60,685 nt of DNA, taken from contig JAKMXF010000304.1 of the NCBI GenBank assembly GCA_024704765.1, positions 1 to 60,685 on the forward strand. The letters are read 5' to 3'. Origin of the DNA: Oopsacas minuta. Taxonomy: Eukaryota; Porifera; Hexactinellida; Lyssacinosida; Leucopsacidae. Of the stretch, positions 13,581 to 26,760 are shown in pieces. The notes beneath the pieces are model-generated. The model had not been told where the DNA came from. It saw nothing but the letters and a program-made list of their open reading frames with translations, and did no database searches. How positions within the stretch are numbered: position 1 is the first letter of the stretch; every line of letters begins with the position of its first letter. A program made the position numbers and the translations under genes.

Positions 13581-13830
13581 TTGTTTGTTTGTCCTTTGTC
13601 AAATAAAGGATTTACGGTATCCAAATTTGAAATCGTAGTATAACTGAGTTTATCAAGGAAGTAAATAGAAATCGATAAAACTTAACTAAATTTATCGAGT
13701 ATGCTGAGCCTGAATATTGTAAACAACATCAATATTACTAAATCTCAATTGTTGCCTATCTGTTTGTTTGTCCATTGAATATCTCGAGGCGCAATGCACC
13801 GAGTTCATCGCGAAACGACGGGCTCGTACA
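13505..13830 (+). repeat. Interspersed repeat family B, copy 1, with GTCT/GTTT microsatellite
   Basis: It begins with CAATTGTTGTTTGTCTGTCT and a (GTCT)n(GTTT)n run at about 13548-13592. It continues with AAATAAAGGATTTACGGTAT, a segment on increasing AAGTAAATAGAAAT, and GTATGCTGAGCCTGA. The same order recurs at 37690-38048 plus 39361-39620 and, inverted, at 52092-52500. Non-coding. It may be a second Helitron- or SINE-like family; the class is not established. Confidence 0.55.
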
Positions 13831-14244
13831 CATTTATAGTATAATGATCATCATTTCCTAGATAAAGGAAAAAAAAGGGACTCGCTAATAGAATCCTATT
13901 GGGTAATTCAAAATTAAATGCAAAAATATCTTAAACAGTGCAAACTTAGGTTATCAAAATGCATTACTAATAGACACAAACAACACTCAAATTACCCAAG
14001 TCTAAGGTGAAAACACTCTAGCCCTATAAAAAAGTACACTTTCAGAAACCTTTCCTAAACATGGAAAAATACCATCGATAATATATATGTTGGAATAATC
14101 GAATTGGGCACCCCTAAACCCCTGTTGAATTCCTATGAAATTGTATATTATGAATATTTAGGGTATAAATAACTGAAAAAATGGTGAGCAAAAGTGTTGT
14201 TTCCAATATAAGGGTCAACTGATACACCTTAGTGCATATATATA

Positions 14245-14480
14245 GGTCTGTATGTCCAGAATTGATTGAAGAAATTGGAAGACCCCAAGAGCTGATTTTT
14301 GGCATACAGGCGTATTTTGTGTCAGCATGGACAAGTTTGAGCTTGGACGAAATTCACACCTATGACGAAATTATGACGTCATTGCCACCTTATTGGATTT
14401 TCGAAAATTCACATTATTAACAACTGCTCAGCAAATATACATTGTAGAAATTTGAAAATTAAATATTTCCCAACTATAGG
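14245..14480 (+). repeat. Repeat family A, copy 2, 3' truncated
   Basis: It shares the 5' half of family A: TATGTCCAGAATTGATTGAA, a GAGCTGATTTTTGGCATACA tract, then ACAACTGCTCAGCAAATATA. The right half is missing. Confidence 0.65.
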
Positions 14481-17400
14481 CATAAAAAATGCCTTGTCCG
14501 TATTATTGAAATTTAAGAGATGATACAATTTTCTTACATGACCTATCATTCATGATATGAAATTTTCTGAAATGTGGCATAGTCTAGATTGGATGGTATA
14601 TGTTTCTATTCTTGAAGAGAAACATGACCACAGCAAGTGCTTACTACCGTCTTTGTAATATGAAATGAGCTAGGGGGAATGAAGTGAAGAAAGTCCAGAG
14701 AAGGGGCGAATGTAAAAGTAGGAAGATATATATATACTTATGCTACTATACGCAGAATTTCGAAATAAGGACACCCAACTTGTTTCTTGTTGCACGGGAA
14801 CATGTGACAATACTTCTTATTATAGTAACAGTTGAAGTAATGACGCAATCGTGGGCTTGATGTGTTTTGTTTGATAAAAATGTATAAACTGTATTCATGA
14901 AACAATGTGAATATCCTCGCTATCGTCGTGGAATATAATTACAGTGAACTCCGCTGAATCGGGAAATCCGCTTAATTAATGTATCAACGTTGGTATTTAA
15001 ATATCTAATTACTTTTGAACGAAAACAGTTATCATGATGAAGTGGTCAGATACCTCATTTATCATATTAAATAACATAACTAGGTACTTAGCAACGGAAA
15101 TATAGAATGGAATTCACACATAAAAATTATGTTGCGCATTGAAGCGTATTTAGTAGTTTAGTATGTCAAATATATTACATAATTGAATACCTCTTGAAAA
15201 TTTCCAAGCTATCTGATGCTATCTGTATTTTTGCGGCCTCTCCAATTTAGGAAATAATCGAGTTTTGGAAAAACATTTGTGGAAAATGAAAAAGGATAAA
15301 ATTTGGAAAGTTGGGAGTATTTTCCAAGTATTTACGCTTTTAAACTGAATGAAGAAATGCTTTATTGAGGCTGTGGAAGATGAAATGACTAAAATATAGA
15401 AAATGTATGAAAAGCAGCCAGATTGAATTTGATGAACATTTTTAATTTGCAATTCTACATTTCGCAGGTAAATTCCATGAACTTTGACAAGCAAGTGTAT
15501 GCGCTATAAGAATTTAATCACATTTATTTTTGGATTGCATAGTAAGTAAGTAAGTAATGGTTAACATATTCGAAGTTCAAAAAATCAATTCCATGACAAT
15601 TAATATTTTCCCTATTCCGGGCGCAAACCACTGTGTGAAGCAACTGTAAATTTAAATGCTGTAACTTAGAGGCAAAAAGTCACCCTTTGGTAAGCATTTC
15701 GAAAAATTTATGAGATTACTAAATCCAATATCAAGTTGAGAACACCCTTGTTATTGGAGATAGTACTTCTCAAGTAAAGAAATTATATATGTTACTATCC
15801 TAGAATAATTGAGTTTCTATTGGAATAATATATGCCATCGTTGCCATTGTGGAGTGGAATAATTTTGTGTACGATCAATACAACATGTTATGTTTTAACA
15901 GAGTGCAACGATATTTTGAGAACTGGTTTAGGATAGTGAAGCACAGTACTTACACTTATGAAACAAGAATGAGAGTAAACTGATATCATTAGGTCGATTT
16001 TTGTAACTATAGAGGATAGCATTGCTGCATGTAAATCTGCTTTTATGCAATTTGGAAACAAAAAATTTATAAAGAAAAGAAAAAGCAAGTACAAAATGTA
16101 GAAAAGTGTAAGGAGGTATGGTCTAAACGGAAAAGACCAAACAAAGCTATATAAACCTTCCGAATACAATATTTCAAAGGCATTTGAAGTATTAAATCGA
16201 ATAATTGACCATTAGTTAATCTACAAAAGCCGTAGTAAATACAGAAATAAAAGTACCAGAGGAAGTTCAGAATATTAGTTTACCCTATGAGGAAGTAGAA
16301 ATAAAACCGATTTAGACCATAAAGAATTGGGTGTACTAGATTATACATTTCCTAAATTCTAACCCATTATTTATGAGACGAAATATATTTGTGAAAGGTT
16401 AATTCACTAGTTTATGCTATATATGAAATCCACAAAATTCAAGTAATTTGTAATAGTGTTTACATTATTTCTTATGACAAGTTTGAATGGAGAGAGTTGG
16501 TGTCTTTGATGTACACTACGTCGGCGAATGTATTTCTTAACCAATTTCAATAGTTCCGTGGGCAGTAAATATTTACATATATGTATAAATAAGGTATCTT
16601 GTACAAAGTAAAGATCATCATAGCCCTGAATACTGTCTCTAAATTCATTTCTATGAACGATCTTGAGGAAAATTTCTATAATATGAGAGTGGTATAATAA
16701 TATAGTGTTATTCATCTGTGCTATTACACAAGTAATGTATATCAACTTTTTTGTGTGTTGGTTAACTACAAAGAAGTTCCTAAATTAAAATATTTGTGGA
16801 AACAAGTTGCAATGGGAACAATAACAAATATGAGAATATGACTTCCTATACATACTAATGATCTAAGCAAGTGCTGTATAGTCTTACAAGTATAGTCTGT
16901 ATAATAATTACCATACTAAGCAACTCAAGAAAATTGAGAAAAAACAAAATAAAAATCAAGTAAAATATCATAGAAAGTACTAGCGACCCCTGGTATTTTA
17001 AGGAAATGAATTATAAGATTCGAATTATGGTATCTATAAATTTTGGAGGGGTTCTGAAGAATATTAACTTCAAGAATTAATCTCAAATTTTGAATTCGAA
17101 TTCACCTGTTTATCGAATTTGGAGGTCGTTGCTGGTGATAGTTTTTAGTGTTTCACAAAAATATCGATATTGTATATACATCTCTATCTCAACTATCGAT
17201 TAGCATAAAAATATTTTAAATTCAGTCGGGTTTAGGGTAGAAACATGAGTTTAAACTAACCCTACTTTATGTAGAATATGATTCATCCCCTATCACTCCT
17301 AATCCCTACTTAAAAATTGAATTTCTCTAGCTCCATAAGTTGTTTTTATTTGTTGATGAAAATAATTTACATAAACGTCCATGAGACCAAAGTATGCATA

Positions 17401-19110
17401 GAGATTTCAGAATAGAATTGTGACTTTTAGGCGTAAATTCAAGGGAGTCGTGACTCTAAAATTTTAACCAAAAATTACTAAAAGTAACAGTTTTAAAAAT
17501 GCAAAATTATTTTGTAAACTTCTTTTCTCCACTTTCTAATGATATTACTTTCGTTTAAATCTGATGTGGATAAGTGAGTCAAATTAGAGTCTGAAGTGAC
17601 CCTAGTCAAATAGTCTCTAACCTCTTCAGTTAATTTTAAAATGAAATATTTCAAAAATTAAAAATATTTCTAAAAATATACTTTAAACACAAAATCCACT
17701 AATCCTCAATAGTATGTAGAAGAAATATTGAGAACCCGGTCAAATTCCAGATTATAGTTGACACGTTTTCAAAACCTTAATGCTTATTCATCACACATAT
17801 TTTTACAATTCTGATGACATTTTCGTTATCCACCAACGCTATACATTCGAATAATAACAAGTTTTTTTTCTCTACTATATGGAAAGTCGATCAAAAAATA
17901 CCATTGAAGTGAACACGTTTTTAGAATTCGAATTGGTTGCTAACTCCTTATTCGTCTTTATAATAGCAATCAGCAATATTATTACCCCCAGTCCTGGAAA
18001 GACTTCTACACTATAAGCTCAAATTTTCAAACTGCCGGAACCCGACAACAAAGTTTTGATCATTGAATTCGGATTTATACCTATGGTCCCAATTTATTGT
18101 TTATTGTGTTACTATCATTTATACGCCCTGGTATTGCGATTTAACATTATCTGCGATATATAGAAGAAAGAACACTAATTGTTAGAATAGATCACACAAA
18201 GGGAAATTTGTTCAATAGCAAATTCGTCTGTTACCAAGAAATTTTAAGCAAAACTTGATTAACTATTTGCCCGGACAACACTGTACAAAATGTGACTAGT
18301 ATATAAGTGAATATTGCAAAATACTTCTACATACTGATTACAATATATGCAGTAGGCCATGAAACTATTTATTCCAATAACAACCCCAGCGATTATTCGA
18401 GTAGGGGCTTGTTTTGGGGATGAAATTTTGGTTCCCATTCCATTCCCACATGCTTTCCACGTGAGAATTCCCAAGCCACCCTGTTTGTTTTCAAATCAAT
18501 GCAATTCTTTAGAACGAATATTCGTTGACACAATAATTCATATTGTGTGTTGAACTTATTTTCAAGCAATTTTGAGATTGGCAGTCCACTCCCTTTTTGT
18601 GCAAGGAGCGGAGTTAGGAGCACCCCTCCTTTTTCATGCTAGGAGCGCTGAGCGGGAGTGGCTTCAAAATAAACAGTGCTTAATGCTCTGGTAATATGAA
18701 GGGTGGTCCTTTTAATTACATGCTGAAAACAGCTACTTCTGATAGTAACTGATGTGGGTGGGTAGGTGTCGAGAGTCTAAGGGAATCTCAACTCACTTAG
18801 CAGTGGTTCTGTCAGTTTGGGGGAACAGCACTTTACGGATTGTGCTCTCAAAACTCGGGTAGTACCGACCAAAGGGTGATATAATAAGACAAATATCCTA
18901 AGGATGAAACATCTTACGCGAAAATACGTGAGTAATACGAATCACCTTCATCATATAGTGATTCCTAAATTCATATGGGGATCCAGCCATATTGGATACT
19001 TAGCATGTGAATATCCACTCCATAGTAGTGGTTTCTTATATCAACGGAAACCGTACTTGTAGATATCTTCACTAATCCATAATCCAACTAAAACCAATCT
19101 GATGAAAATT
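14481..19110. other. Long AT-rich non-coding stretch
   Basis: It holds short AT-rich open frames of no recognisable family, the longest on the minus strand at 16407-16745 (112 codons, starting MIYITCVIAQ). A possible pogo/Tc1-type terminus, CAGTGAACTCCGCTGAATCG, occurs at 14942, and a short (AGTA)n run near 15540. No RNA gene was recognised. Confidence 0.4.
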
Positions 19111-19131
19111 CTATTCCTTAGCTAAAACATA

Positions 19132-19554
19132 ATGGGTCTAAACATTGGTAAAATGATGCAAGATCAATTGAATAAAACTCAAGAGTTCATGATCCAGCAA
19201 GGTCAATTAACAATGGATCGGCAGGGCGTGATGCAGGCAGAGATGTTTCGAAAACAAGCTGCTATAGGTGTTGCCAGAGCACAGGATACAGCTCTGTGGT
19301 TTGGCAGTTTCACACTCTGTCTTGCATTTGGTGCTACTGCTGCATTTGCTAAGACCAAAAATAAGGTGTTTTTTGGACTTCTCCTCCCTACCACTTTTAT
19401 TACCTGCTACTGGATTGATCTCGGATATTTGAATAAGATGAAGAGGATCAGTTCAACTGCTGAAGATTTATTGAAGAATCACAAAACCATCGCTCTACCT
19501 GGTGGCGCTCTAAACTTTAAAGAAATTGAAGCCAATAGATTAGGGAAAAATTGA
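19132..19554 (+). CDS. PLGRKT: PLGRKT, plasminogen receptor (KT) family protein
   Basis: The 140-residue single-exon protein matches the PLGRKT family in length (vertebrate form 147) and layout. It has an N-terminal helix starting MGLNIGKMMQDQLNKTQEFM, the QAEMFRKQAAIGVARAQDTA segment (35-54), a first membrane span at about 54-73, a short basic loop KTKNK (74-78), a second span at about 79-96 ending in YWIDLGY (93-99), and a C-terminal tail with LPGGALNFKEIE (122-133). In vertebrates it is a membrane protein whose C-terminal lysine binds plasminogen. Here the chain ends GKN, so the last residue is asparagine and that role is doubtful. A pyrimidine-rich acceptor-like ccttag lies 14 bp before the ATG, consistent with an intron in the 5' leader. 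Confidence 0.9.
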   Translation: MGLNIGKMMQDQLNKTQEFMIQQGQLTMDRQGVMQAEMFRKQAAIGVARAQDTALWFGSFTLCLAFGATAAFAKTKNKVFFGLLLPTTFITCYWIDLGYLNKMKRISSTAEDLLKNHKTIALPGGALNFKEIEANRLGKN

Positions 19555-19786
19555 ATATTCCCCTTTTCAAAATGTTAATCGCAAAGTTAACAAATTCTTT
19601 ATATATTATATACTGTAACGTAGGAATTTACATACTATCCGTTATTGAAGAATATCAAGTTTCCGCAAGAGATTCCTCAATTGGGAGCTCACACTACATT
19701 TGTTAGCCGGCTAGGGAAACCTATTTGGTGCGGAAAGAGAAATATAACATCCTGTTATATTATCTATCTCCTAGAATTAAGGGTGC

Positions 19787-19792
19787 AATAAA
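19787..19792 (+). terminator. Poly(A) signal of PLGRKT
   Basis: A canonical AATAAA lies about 230 bp after the PLGRKT stop codon, a normal 3' UTR distance. Processing would be expected 10-30 bp further on. Confidence 0.6.
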
Positions 19793-20061
19793 GTCAATCA
19801 GCATTTTGATTTAGTGTTATAAAACCTCTGAGCTTCGTTCTACATTTTTTCAAATTCCGATCAGAATTTTAATTGCTGTTGATAGCAATTTGCTAACTTG
19901 TTCCACTTTTGATGTGGCAATGGGGATGTTGGTGCTTCTGGGCTAGGTTTTGAAGACATATTTTTCATGAATTTATCTGAACATCGAATTTATTAATTTC
20001 TGATTTATGTTAAGTTTGGTGCACCTCATTCATTCATTGAGAACAGTAGTGTATATGTATA

Positions 20062-20588
20062 CAGTGAAACCTCGTTTAATGCAGAACAACGGTCTGTCTA
20101 AATTATTTCGCTTTATCCGGAGTAATCAGGGTTGCTAGAAAAGACCACTCTGGAAACAACACCTAGAAAGCCGTTATTCCCACCCTGGAAAAGGCAGCAA
20201 ATTTAGAAAATCACATGATTATATGTATGGCAACATTATCACATGCAAGAGACTGAAAATCTTGAGAAATTATAGTCTTGCTTCATAGATATTTTCCATA
20301 AATCATTTCATATATTTGAAGTAATAACATATGTTATTTTAGCGCATAGTTGTTGTTCCGGTATCTTTCAAGCTCTTTAGAATATTTTTAGGGCATAATT
20401 AATAAGTTATGGAGAGCTAGAAAACAAAGCTGCAAAGACCAGAAAAAGGCGAATTTCCATACCCGTCTTGCATAGAAAGGGAGTTTTTTTCCGAGCACTG
20501 GGCCATTATAGCGAGCTGTTTTTGTGTCTATATTTATTCGTCTTATGGAAACTTATTTATTCCCCTTTCATATTACGAGGTTCCTCTC
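20062..20588. mobile_element. Possible pogo/Tc1-type MITE
   Basis: The left end reads CAGTGAAACCTCGTTTAATG after a TA. The inverted right end reads GAGAGGAACCTCGTAATATG and is followed by TA. Thus 527 bp is bounded by imperfect inverted ends with TA flanks, resembling pogo/Tigger non-autonomous elements. No coding sequence. Confidence 0.45.
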
Positions 20589-20599
20589 TATATAATATA

Positions 20600-21980
20600 C
20601 GTCGATCATTTTCGGCCTTTCACTAAATATGTCATGGTTTGAAGCAATTTAAGGTTTTTCGTTAGTTTTTGGAATTGCCCATTATTTTTCAAAAGATACT
20701 GAAGCGCGTGTCGATTCAAACTTCCTCATCATTCATTAAGATCTTCTAAATAATTCAATGAGAGCTCCGTAAACTATTGTCTTAATATCTGTGAGAAGTA
20801 TGAGAAAATTTCTCAGCAAGGTTTTAGAATTTAGGTGAATATTTGGACTGTGAGTTGATTCAACATATTTACCTATGATGTGGAACAAAAATATTGTGAC
20901 CGACTTCCCTTACCCCAAAGGTTGTGACGCTTCTGGGCAAAGGGTGGGAATGGTTTAAACTTGGTGAGAGCTTTAGCTTCATATACGATTTTTGTCTTTC
21001 TACTTTTAATATGTACACTACATGGACAAAGTATTGAATACATACCCAATTTCCGCATAAATATGCTAAAGTAGGTTTAGTTATGATGCACAGTTAAAGT
21101 GGCGTACGGTGACCAATTTAAGCCTAACATTACGAAAATGCCTCTACTTTATTACACTAATACATTCAAGGACATACACACGAGTTAGTTAATTTGTCAA
21201 GTGAGCGACAATATGGTTAGAGGGAAGTATTTACAGAACGGGCGAGCAAACCGTGTTTTCTTATTTAAATACCTTCATTATTTTCAACATGACATTATGG
21301 AGCTCGTGGATATTATTACGTGGCCATTTTTGGTTAATAAACGTTTTGAGAATAATAACTTTAGGAGTTTGACTATCCCAATTGGTTACATACTAGGTGT
21401 AAATGTTGAACAGAGAATGAATCCAGGTGATAAAATTATATTATTATTCAATAGTTTGGGTAGGCTTAAATTCAAGGAAATACGGTATATCCAAAATATG
21501 AATTTGTTCCCGCGAGTTTGAGGTTGCCAGGCTAATACACTCCACTTGTCTATGATCTCTTGAACTATATTAAACCCCGATGTACACTCAATCTGTCTAG
21601 TATATTGGTAGAATAGGGTATAAACACATTAGGACAAAACGAAAGAAAATGCGCTACTCAGCCATCCTATCTATACAATTACTTCAATACTATGAACCTA
21701 CTTTCATTTTCATTAAGGTTTAGCCACCTACCACTGAACAAAAGCGGGTATTTTCTATTTCACCCCTGTAATTGTGATTCATATCTTCAGAAAAAATCTA
21801 ATTAGTTAGAAAGACGAATAGGTTTATATAAATATAATTATATAGTTATGATTATACTCTAACTTTGCAAATCTCTCTTTTCACATTTCCCTATATTTCT
21901 CTTCGTTAGCTTGGCTGAATATGTTATATTAAAACATTTCGTTGGGACTCAGATTTGGCAACACTACAGGAAATCTTTAT
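20600..21980. other. Non-coding stretch with one unrecognised ORF
   Basis: A 106-codon plus-strand frame at 21201-21521 (starting MSDNMVRGKYLQNG, ending NLFPRV) is the only long reading. I recognise no domain, signal or splice site, so I do not call it a gene. The rest is AT-rich. Confidence 0.35.
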
Positions 21981-21984
21981 GTGG

Positions 21985-22310
21985 GAGAATGTTTGTATTT
22001 CCTGAATTGAATGAAGAATTTGGAAGACCCCCAGGGATGATCTTTGGCGTAAGGAGTATTTTGGGCCTGGATCGGACAAGTTGAGTCTTGGATGAAAATT
22101 TACATCTATGACGTAATTGGCACCTTTTGTTTATCAAAATCATAGTATTCGCCACTGCTCACCAAATATACATGAAAGATGTAAATTTGCCCCCTAAATA
22201 TGCCAAAGGTCCAGACTCCAGACATCATGATTAGGCCAAATGCAAACTCATGGGATTATTACGTCATCATGACATTACAAAAATTAAAATTTTTCAACGA
22301 GACATTATTT
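21985..22310 (+). repeat. Repeat family A, copy 3, partial
   Basis: It contains GAAGACCCCCAGGGATGATC, GCCACTGCTCACCAAATATA, and the GTCCAGACTCCAGACATCAT to TGGGATTATTACGTCATCAT stretch. The 3' end is missing. Confidence 0.65.
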
Positions 22311-22434
22311 CCAACTATTAGGTGCAATTTACAATTTGTCCAATTGTCTTGTTTCGAATTCCTGAATTTATGGTATATATCTACCCTTTGAGGGATGAAC
22401 CTGACTGTCAACGTACTATATCATGTGTTACTTA

Positions 22435-23175
22435 GCACCTTAATTACATGTACATTCACTACACCGTGATCATATTTAAACCATAAAGAATGTACATTCG
22501 CTACACTGGGATCATATTTATCCAATAAATACTTGTACATTTCCCTATACCAGTCATTCTCAACAGAGTCCACTTGGCTCTCATGGGGAGGATTATGTTT
22601 AAGGATTATCCACCAGGTCTAATGGGTCACTGACTACTCAACATCGGTTCCATAGTCAATAAGTTTCGACTTGACCGGGTTCAAAAGTTGGACAAATATA
22701 TATATTATGATATCTAACCAATTATGATTGATTAAACATATCCAAACATAGAATTATTCATCGAATATAAAAAAGCGTTAAATAATTATGAATAATAATA
22801 CTTGTTCTGTAACATTCGAATCAGGCCCATGGTTCTCATTGAAGTTGCATAATACGAATCGAAAATAGATTCTAATCTTGGATTTTGGTAAGATAATCAC
22901 TCAATTATTAGAAAACAGTTGTTTGTTTGGTAGACTAACATAAAATTAATCATTACTATTACAAAAATTAAGGTATAATGATGATTCAAAGATAGGGAGC
23001 CATAGAAGAACCTTTGGGTCGCTAGGGGATGAATGCGACGTCGGACGTTAAGAAACACTGCCCTATATTATAGTAATATTTGATCCCATATAATTTTGTA
23101 CATGCACTACACTGGGGCCATATTTAAACCATTTATAATACTTCATTCTCTACACTGGAGTCTTATTAAGGATAC
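22435..23175 (+). repeat. Short direct repeats around TGTACATTCxCTACACTGG
   Basis: Copies of a ~60 bp unit (TGTACATTCACTACACCGTG and GATCATATTTAAACCAT) occur at about 22450, 22490 and 22535. They resume at about 23098 and 23140 after interruption by the hAT MITE at 22551-23060. It looks like a minisatellite into which the MITE inserted. Confidence 0.55.
22551..23060. mobile_element. hAT MITE, 510 bp, with 8 bp target duplication
   Basis: The left end is CAGTCATTCTCAACAGAGTC and the inverted right end CAGTGTTTCTTAACGTCCGA; they share CAGT, TTCT and AAC. The flanks are CCCTATAC (22543-22550) and CCCTATAT (23061-23068), 7 of 8 identical. No coding capacity. Confidence 0.7.
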
Positions 23176-24285
23176 TGAAGCTATTGCCATTTGTCTTTAT
23201 CTAAATATACCCAGTAATTGGTAACGTGTGCCATTTTGACTACGGATTGTTAGATGACTTGTGTTGTTTTACAACAGGATTTATAGTTCCACAATTTATT
23301 AAATAGGGAATATTTGAGCAAATAAATGCTTGCATTTAGACACATTCCTGATTGTGTTAACTTATTGGTTGTTAATTTGTTTCTCTTCACATATGTAACA
23401 AATTTATTCGGGAAAAAATGGGCCGTTTCTGCAAAATAGAACTCACATAGAAGTTGTTCTATCGACTAATCTTGTCCAAAATCCACAAATTACTATTAGG
23501 CATATTGTAGGCTATGCCTAGCAGTAAAGGCAACAATAATGGGGACGGGACGCGAATTGTTTAACTGCTGAAGCTACTGTCAAGTTTCTATGATGAAATA
23601 CAATTTTTATACTCAGTTTATTAAACTAGAATTCTTGAAGCAGCTTCAGGCATAATTGTATATATACATGACCTAGAGCAAAACTAAGAAGAAAGGAGTA
23701 GTTTACAAATTTTGCCAACGGGGGTAATTGAACCACGCACCCCAGTGCACTTTTTGGTGGCGGCATCTTTACAATATGTTCCACATAATTACACTAATCT
23801 CACTCAATCGCATACTAATTTATATCGGTTTGAATCATCATACAATATTGTATAACCATTATTCTATAGGAAAGCAGTTGCCAGACGATATAATTTATGA
23901 TATTTGTACAATGAAAAAATATTTTAGATATGAACTCTAATAATCCAAAAGCTAACCATCGGCTGAGCTGAGCTGCTACAAAAGTCAATGTAGTCTTTAA
24001 TTTGAGGCCATTGAACTGTATTCAGTTCATACCAGAATACAATACTTTTGTATGATCACATTGAGAAATTTTTCAAAAGATATCTATACGTGAATCATTT
24101 GAGCACAATGGAGCAGAGTAATCATTATAGAGACGGGTACTTTTCTCAACACACTTAACATACAAAACATCCCAAACTTTACAAGTTTAGTGTACTTAGG
24201 ATATTGGTAGCGGCAGTTGATAATTCTTTTTAGAATGCTGAAAGTAGCGGTGCAAACTCTGGGATATTTCGATGGGTTTCCTTTT
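23176..24285. other. Non-coding stretch
   Basis: No gene recognised. The short frames here have no recognisable motifs. Confidence 0.45.
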
Positions 24286-24835
24286 ACGGGTGTAATTTCT
24301 TTAGGAAAAAATTAAAAAAATTATCAACGCAAAAGAGCGTATGGGTTATGTAATACAATGTTTGTTGTGTAAAAATTGCTATTAACTGACATTTGGGAAA
24401 AATTTTTTAATTTTAAATTTTGAACTGTTCACATCCGAATCGCTTCGGCTTAAAAATCTCAAAAATGTTAACTAGGCTCATTATCTGGCTTGTGAATATT
24501 TATATTACCTCTATTCTATATTTGCGACAATTTCTCAAAACATTACGAACTTCTAACAAACCATTTCTGAGATATGTCCGCTTATATGTGAATATCTGAC
24601 GTTCGTTGAGCATATCCATCTTCATTTTTCATTTTTCATAAATGATCGAACCTCTTACTATACATCATTTCCTCTGTATTATTCATGTACATTATTGTCG
24701 CGTGCTATGTATAGTTATATTAGTACTCACTACTAACATTTAAGACTCTATTATTCGAGTTACGATCCTGAACAATGAACACCTATCCATAATTGGGTGT
24801 ATTAAACATATATCTTTAAATATTGATAGTGTATA

Positions 24836-24975
24836 TGTAACAGTCAATGTGTAAAATCAGTCAATTTACAAATTGACTGATTCACTTAGGCAATTTATAA
24901 ATTGACTAGAATTTTCAGCCAATTTACAAATTGACTGAATCATTGGTCAATTTTTTTGATAGATTGCCTGAAAAC
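24836..24975 (+). repeat. Ginger left terminal repeat with palindromic subrepeats
   Basis: After the terminal 25 bp come several near-palindromic units of the form CAGTCAATTTACAAATTGACT, for instance at about 24860, 24890 and 24917, each its own inverted complement apart from the centre. They are probable transposase-binding sites by position; this role is inferred. Confidence 0.8.
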
Positions 24976-25203
24976 ATATTACAAATTTAAATCAACAAAG
25001 TAGTGAATAAATGAGAAATCTTGCAATTATTGTTATTCCAAAACATACACGTCTACTCAACTTAAGAATTGAAAATGTATAAGAGAAACCTGACTCAAAG
25101 TAGTGTATCCTCAATAACACATATCAAAGGGAAGCATCTATCGACGTGAAATATTCTGGAGTATAAAAGGCAAGGTATATGAACATCCTCATAACTCTAA
25201 AAG

Positions 25204-26454
25204 ATGTCGGACACTAAGGAACAGTCTTTCCGTGAGGAGATGTTGAAACGAAAAAGCTCCGATGCCAAATCATTATTGATGACCAAACACGAGTATTTTT
25301 TGTTGCTTGAAGAGGTCAAAGTTGCATCTGACACCGCAAAGAAGTCCAACAGGCAGTACTATATCCTTGGCAGGTATGTGAAGAAATAATTATTGGTTCA
25401 ATAATTAAGCTTGAGTCATGGCTGCATTACTTGGATTAAGGTCAAATAAATGTTCTATACAATACCATAATTAGTTCTTTAATTGTATAGAGCCTAAGTA
25501 CGTACGTTGTTTTAGGATTCCTTGGCTGTACATGGAAAATATGCCAATAATATTGCGGACTACGGTTGTGTACTATGTTGCTGGCATCGATTAAGTGACA
25601 TATTTTATATATTTTGCAGGTACGAAATTCTTCAGTGTGGCGATGTTGAGAAGTTGATTCGAAAGCAAAGTGAAGGCTCCCAAGAAATTATTTACTTTAC
25701 TCACATAGATGATATGTTCGACATCATTAAACGTGCTCATGTTGCATGCGGCCATGGCGGTCGAGACAAGATGACTAAAGCTTTGAACAAATATGCAAAC
25801 ATCGCTCGCGACTCCATTGAGCTCTACAAATCTCTCTGTGTTTAATGTCAACAGAAACGTAAGCGTTCTACCACTAAGGGTGTTGTTGTGAAGCCAATTC
25901 TGCCCAAAGACTTTGGTTCCCGTGCTCAGGTTGACCTCATTAACATGCAGTCTATGTGTAAAGTTTCATATAGCTGGATCATGGTTATCAAGACCACTTA
26001 ACAAAGTATTGTGTATCACGCCTTTGACTTCCAAACGTGCTGCTGAAGTCGCGTGGCAACTGGTTGACATTTTCTTGTTACTAGGCGCCCCTCAAATTCT
26101 CCAGAGTGACAACGGCAGTGAATTTACAGCATCAGTCATCACTGAACTGAATGTTATTTGGCCTGATCTACTTATGGTCCATGGTAAACCTCGCCATCCC
26201 GAAAGCCAGGGATCAGCTGAGAGACTGAATTGTGACGTCAAAGACATACTAACGGCCTGGTTAGGTGACAATGACTCTACAGATTGGCCAACTGAGCTTC
26301 GTTTTGTGCAGTTTCAGAAGAACAGTGGTTACCATTCTGGAATTAAACAATCCCCATTCAAGGCCCTGTTTGGACGTGATGCACAAGTTGGACTACGTTC
26401 AGCATCCCTTTCTAATGAAATCCTAGAACGCCTTGTGTCCGAAGATGACCTAAT
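25204..26454 (+). pseudogene. Ginger integrase (KRBA2-like), 5' part, broken
   Basis: Exon 1 starts at the ATG at 25204 (MSDTKEQSFREEML) and ends at 25373. A GT-AG intron (25374-25619) joins it in frame to exon 2, giving YYILGR-YEILQCGDVEKLI. Then come the HHCC-like linker (AHVACGHGGRDKM) and a TAA at 25843 just before CQQKRKR. The rve-type catalytic core has RAQVDLINMQS (first Asp), then a frameshift near 25985-26000, QSDNGSEFTA (second Asp) and PESQGSAERLN (Glu). Integrases of this type are retrovirus-like DDE enzymes that move DNA transposons; vertebrate KRBA2 derives from one. The reading is cut at 26454 by the Transib insertion, after VSEDDL. One stop and one frameshift show it was probably already dead. 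Confidence 0.88.
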
Positions 26455-26490
26455 CACAGTGTGGCAAAATGGCCATAATGGGGAAATAGG
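26455..26490 (+). repeat. Transib 3' terminal inverted repeat, long-spacer form
   Basis: The heptamer CACAGTG is followed by 21 bp and then GAAATAGG. The spacer contains an extra 9 bp, with a palindromic ATGGCCAT, relative to the opposite end. Confidence 0.9.
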
Positions 26491-26760
26491 TAAATGAATC
26501 TGTATTATCGCCACAATTATACTTACATATACTAAATCGACACTGTAGATTTCAAAAATACCAATGATTATTTAGTAGCACGACTATAAACCTAGTTATG
26601 ACGTAATTACTGACATTTTCTAATTTTTAACACTTGTGGTTCATTAGTGAGGATATTATGAAAGTTGATAATACATGCATGTCATGGTCTCTATTCTGCT
26701 ATTTGATAACGTACAATTTAAAGACCCTTAATTATGTATGACTATTGGATATACTTATTA

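Noticed and set aside
16407-16745. 112-codon minus-strand ORF as a host exon
   Set aside because: No similarity I recognise and AT-rich composition; not enough to call a gene.
18590-18665. GC-richer segment with GGAGCGGAG and GGAGCGCTGAGCGGGAG as a hAT terminus
   Set aside because: Resembles some hAT ends but no CAG-type terminus or partner end could be found.
21201-21521. 106-codon plus-strand ORF as a gene
   Set aside because: No domain, signal peptide, splice sites or conserved context visible.
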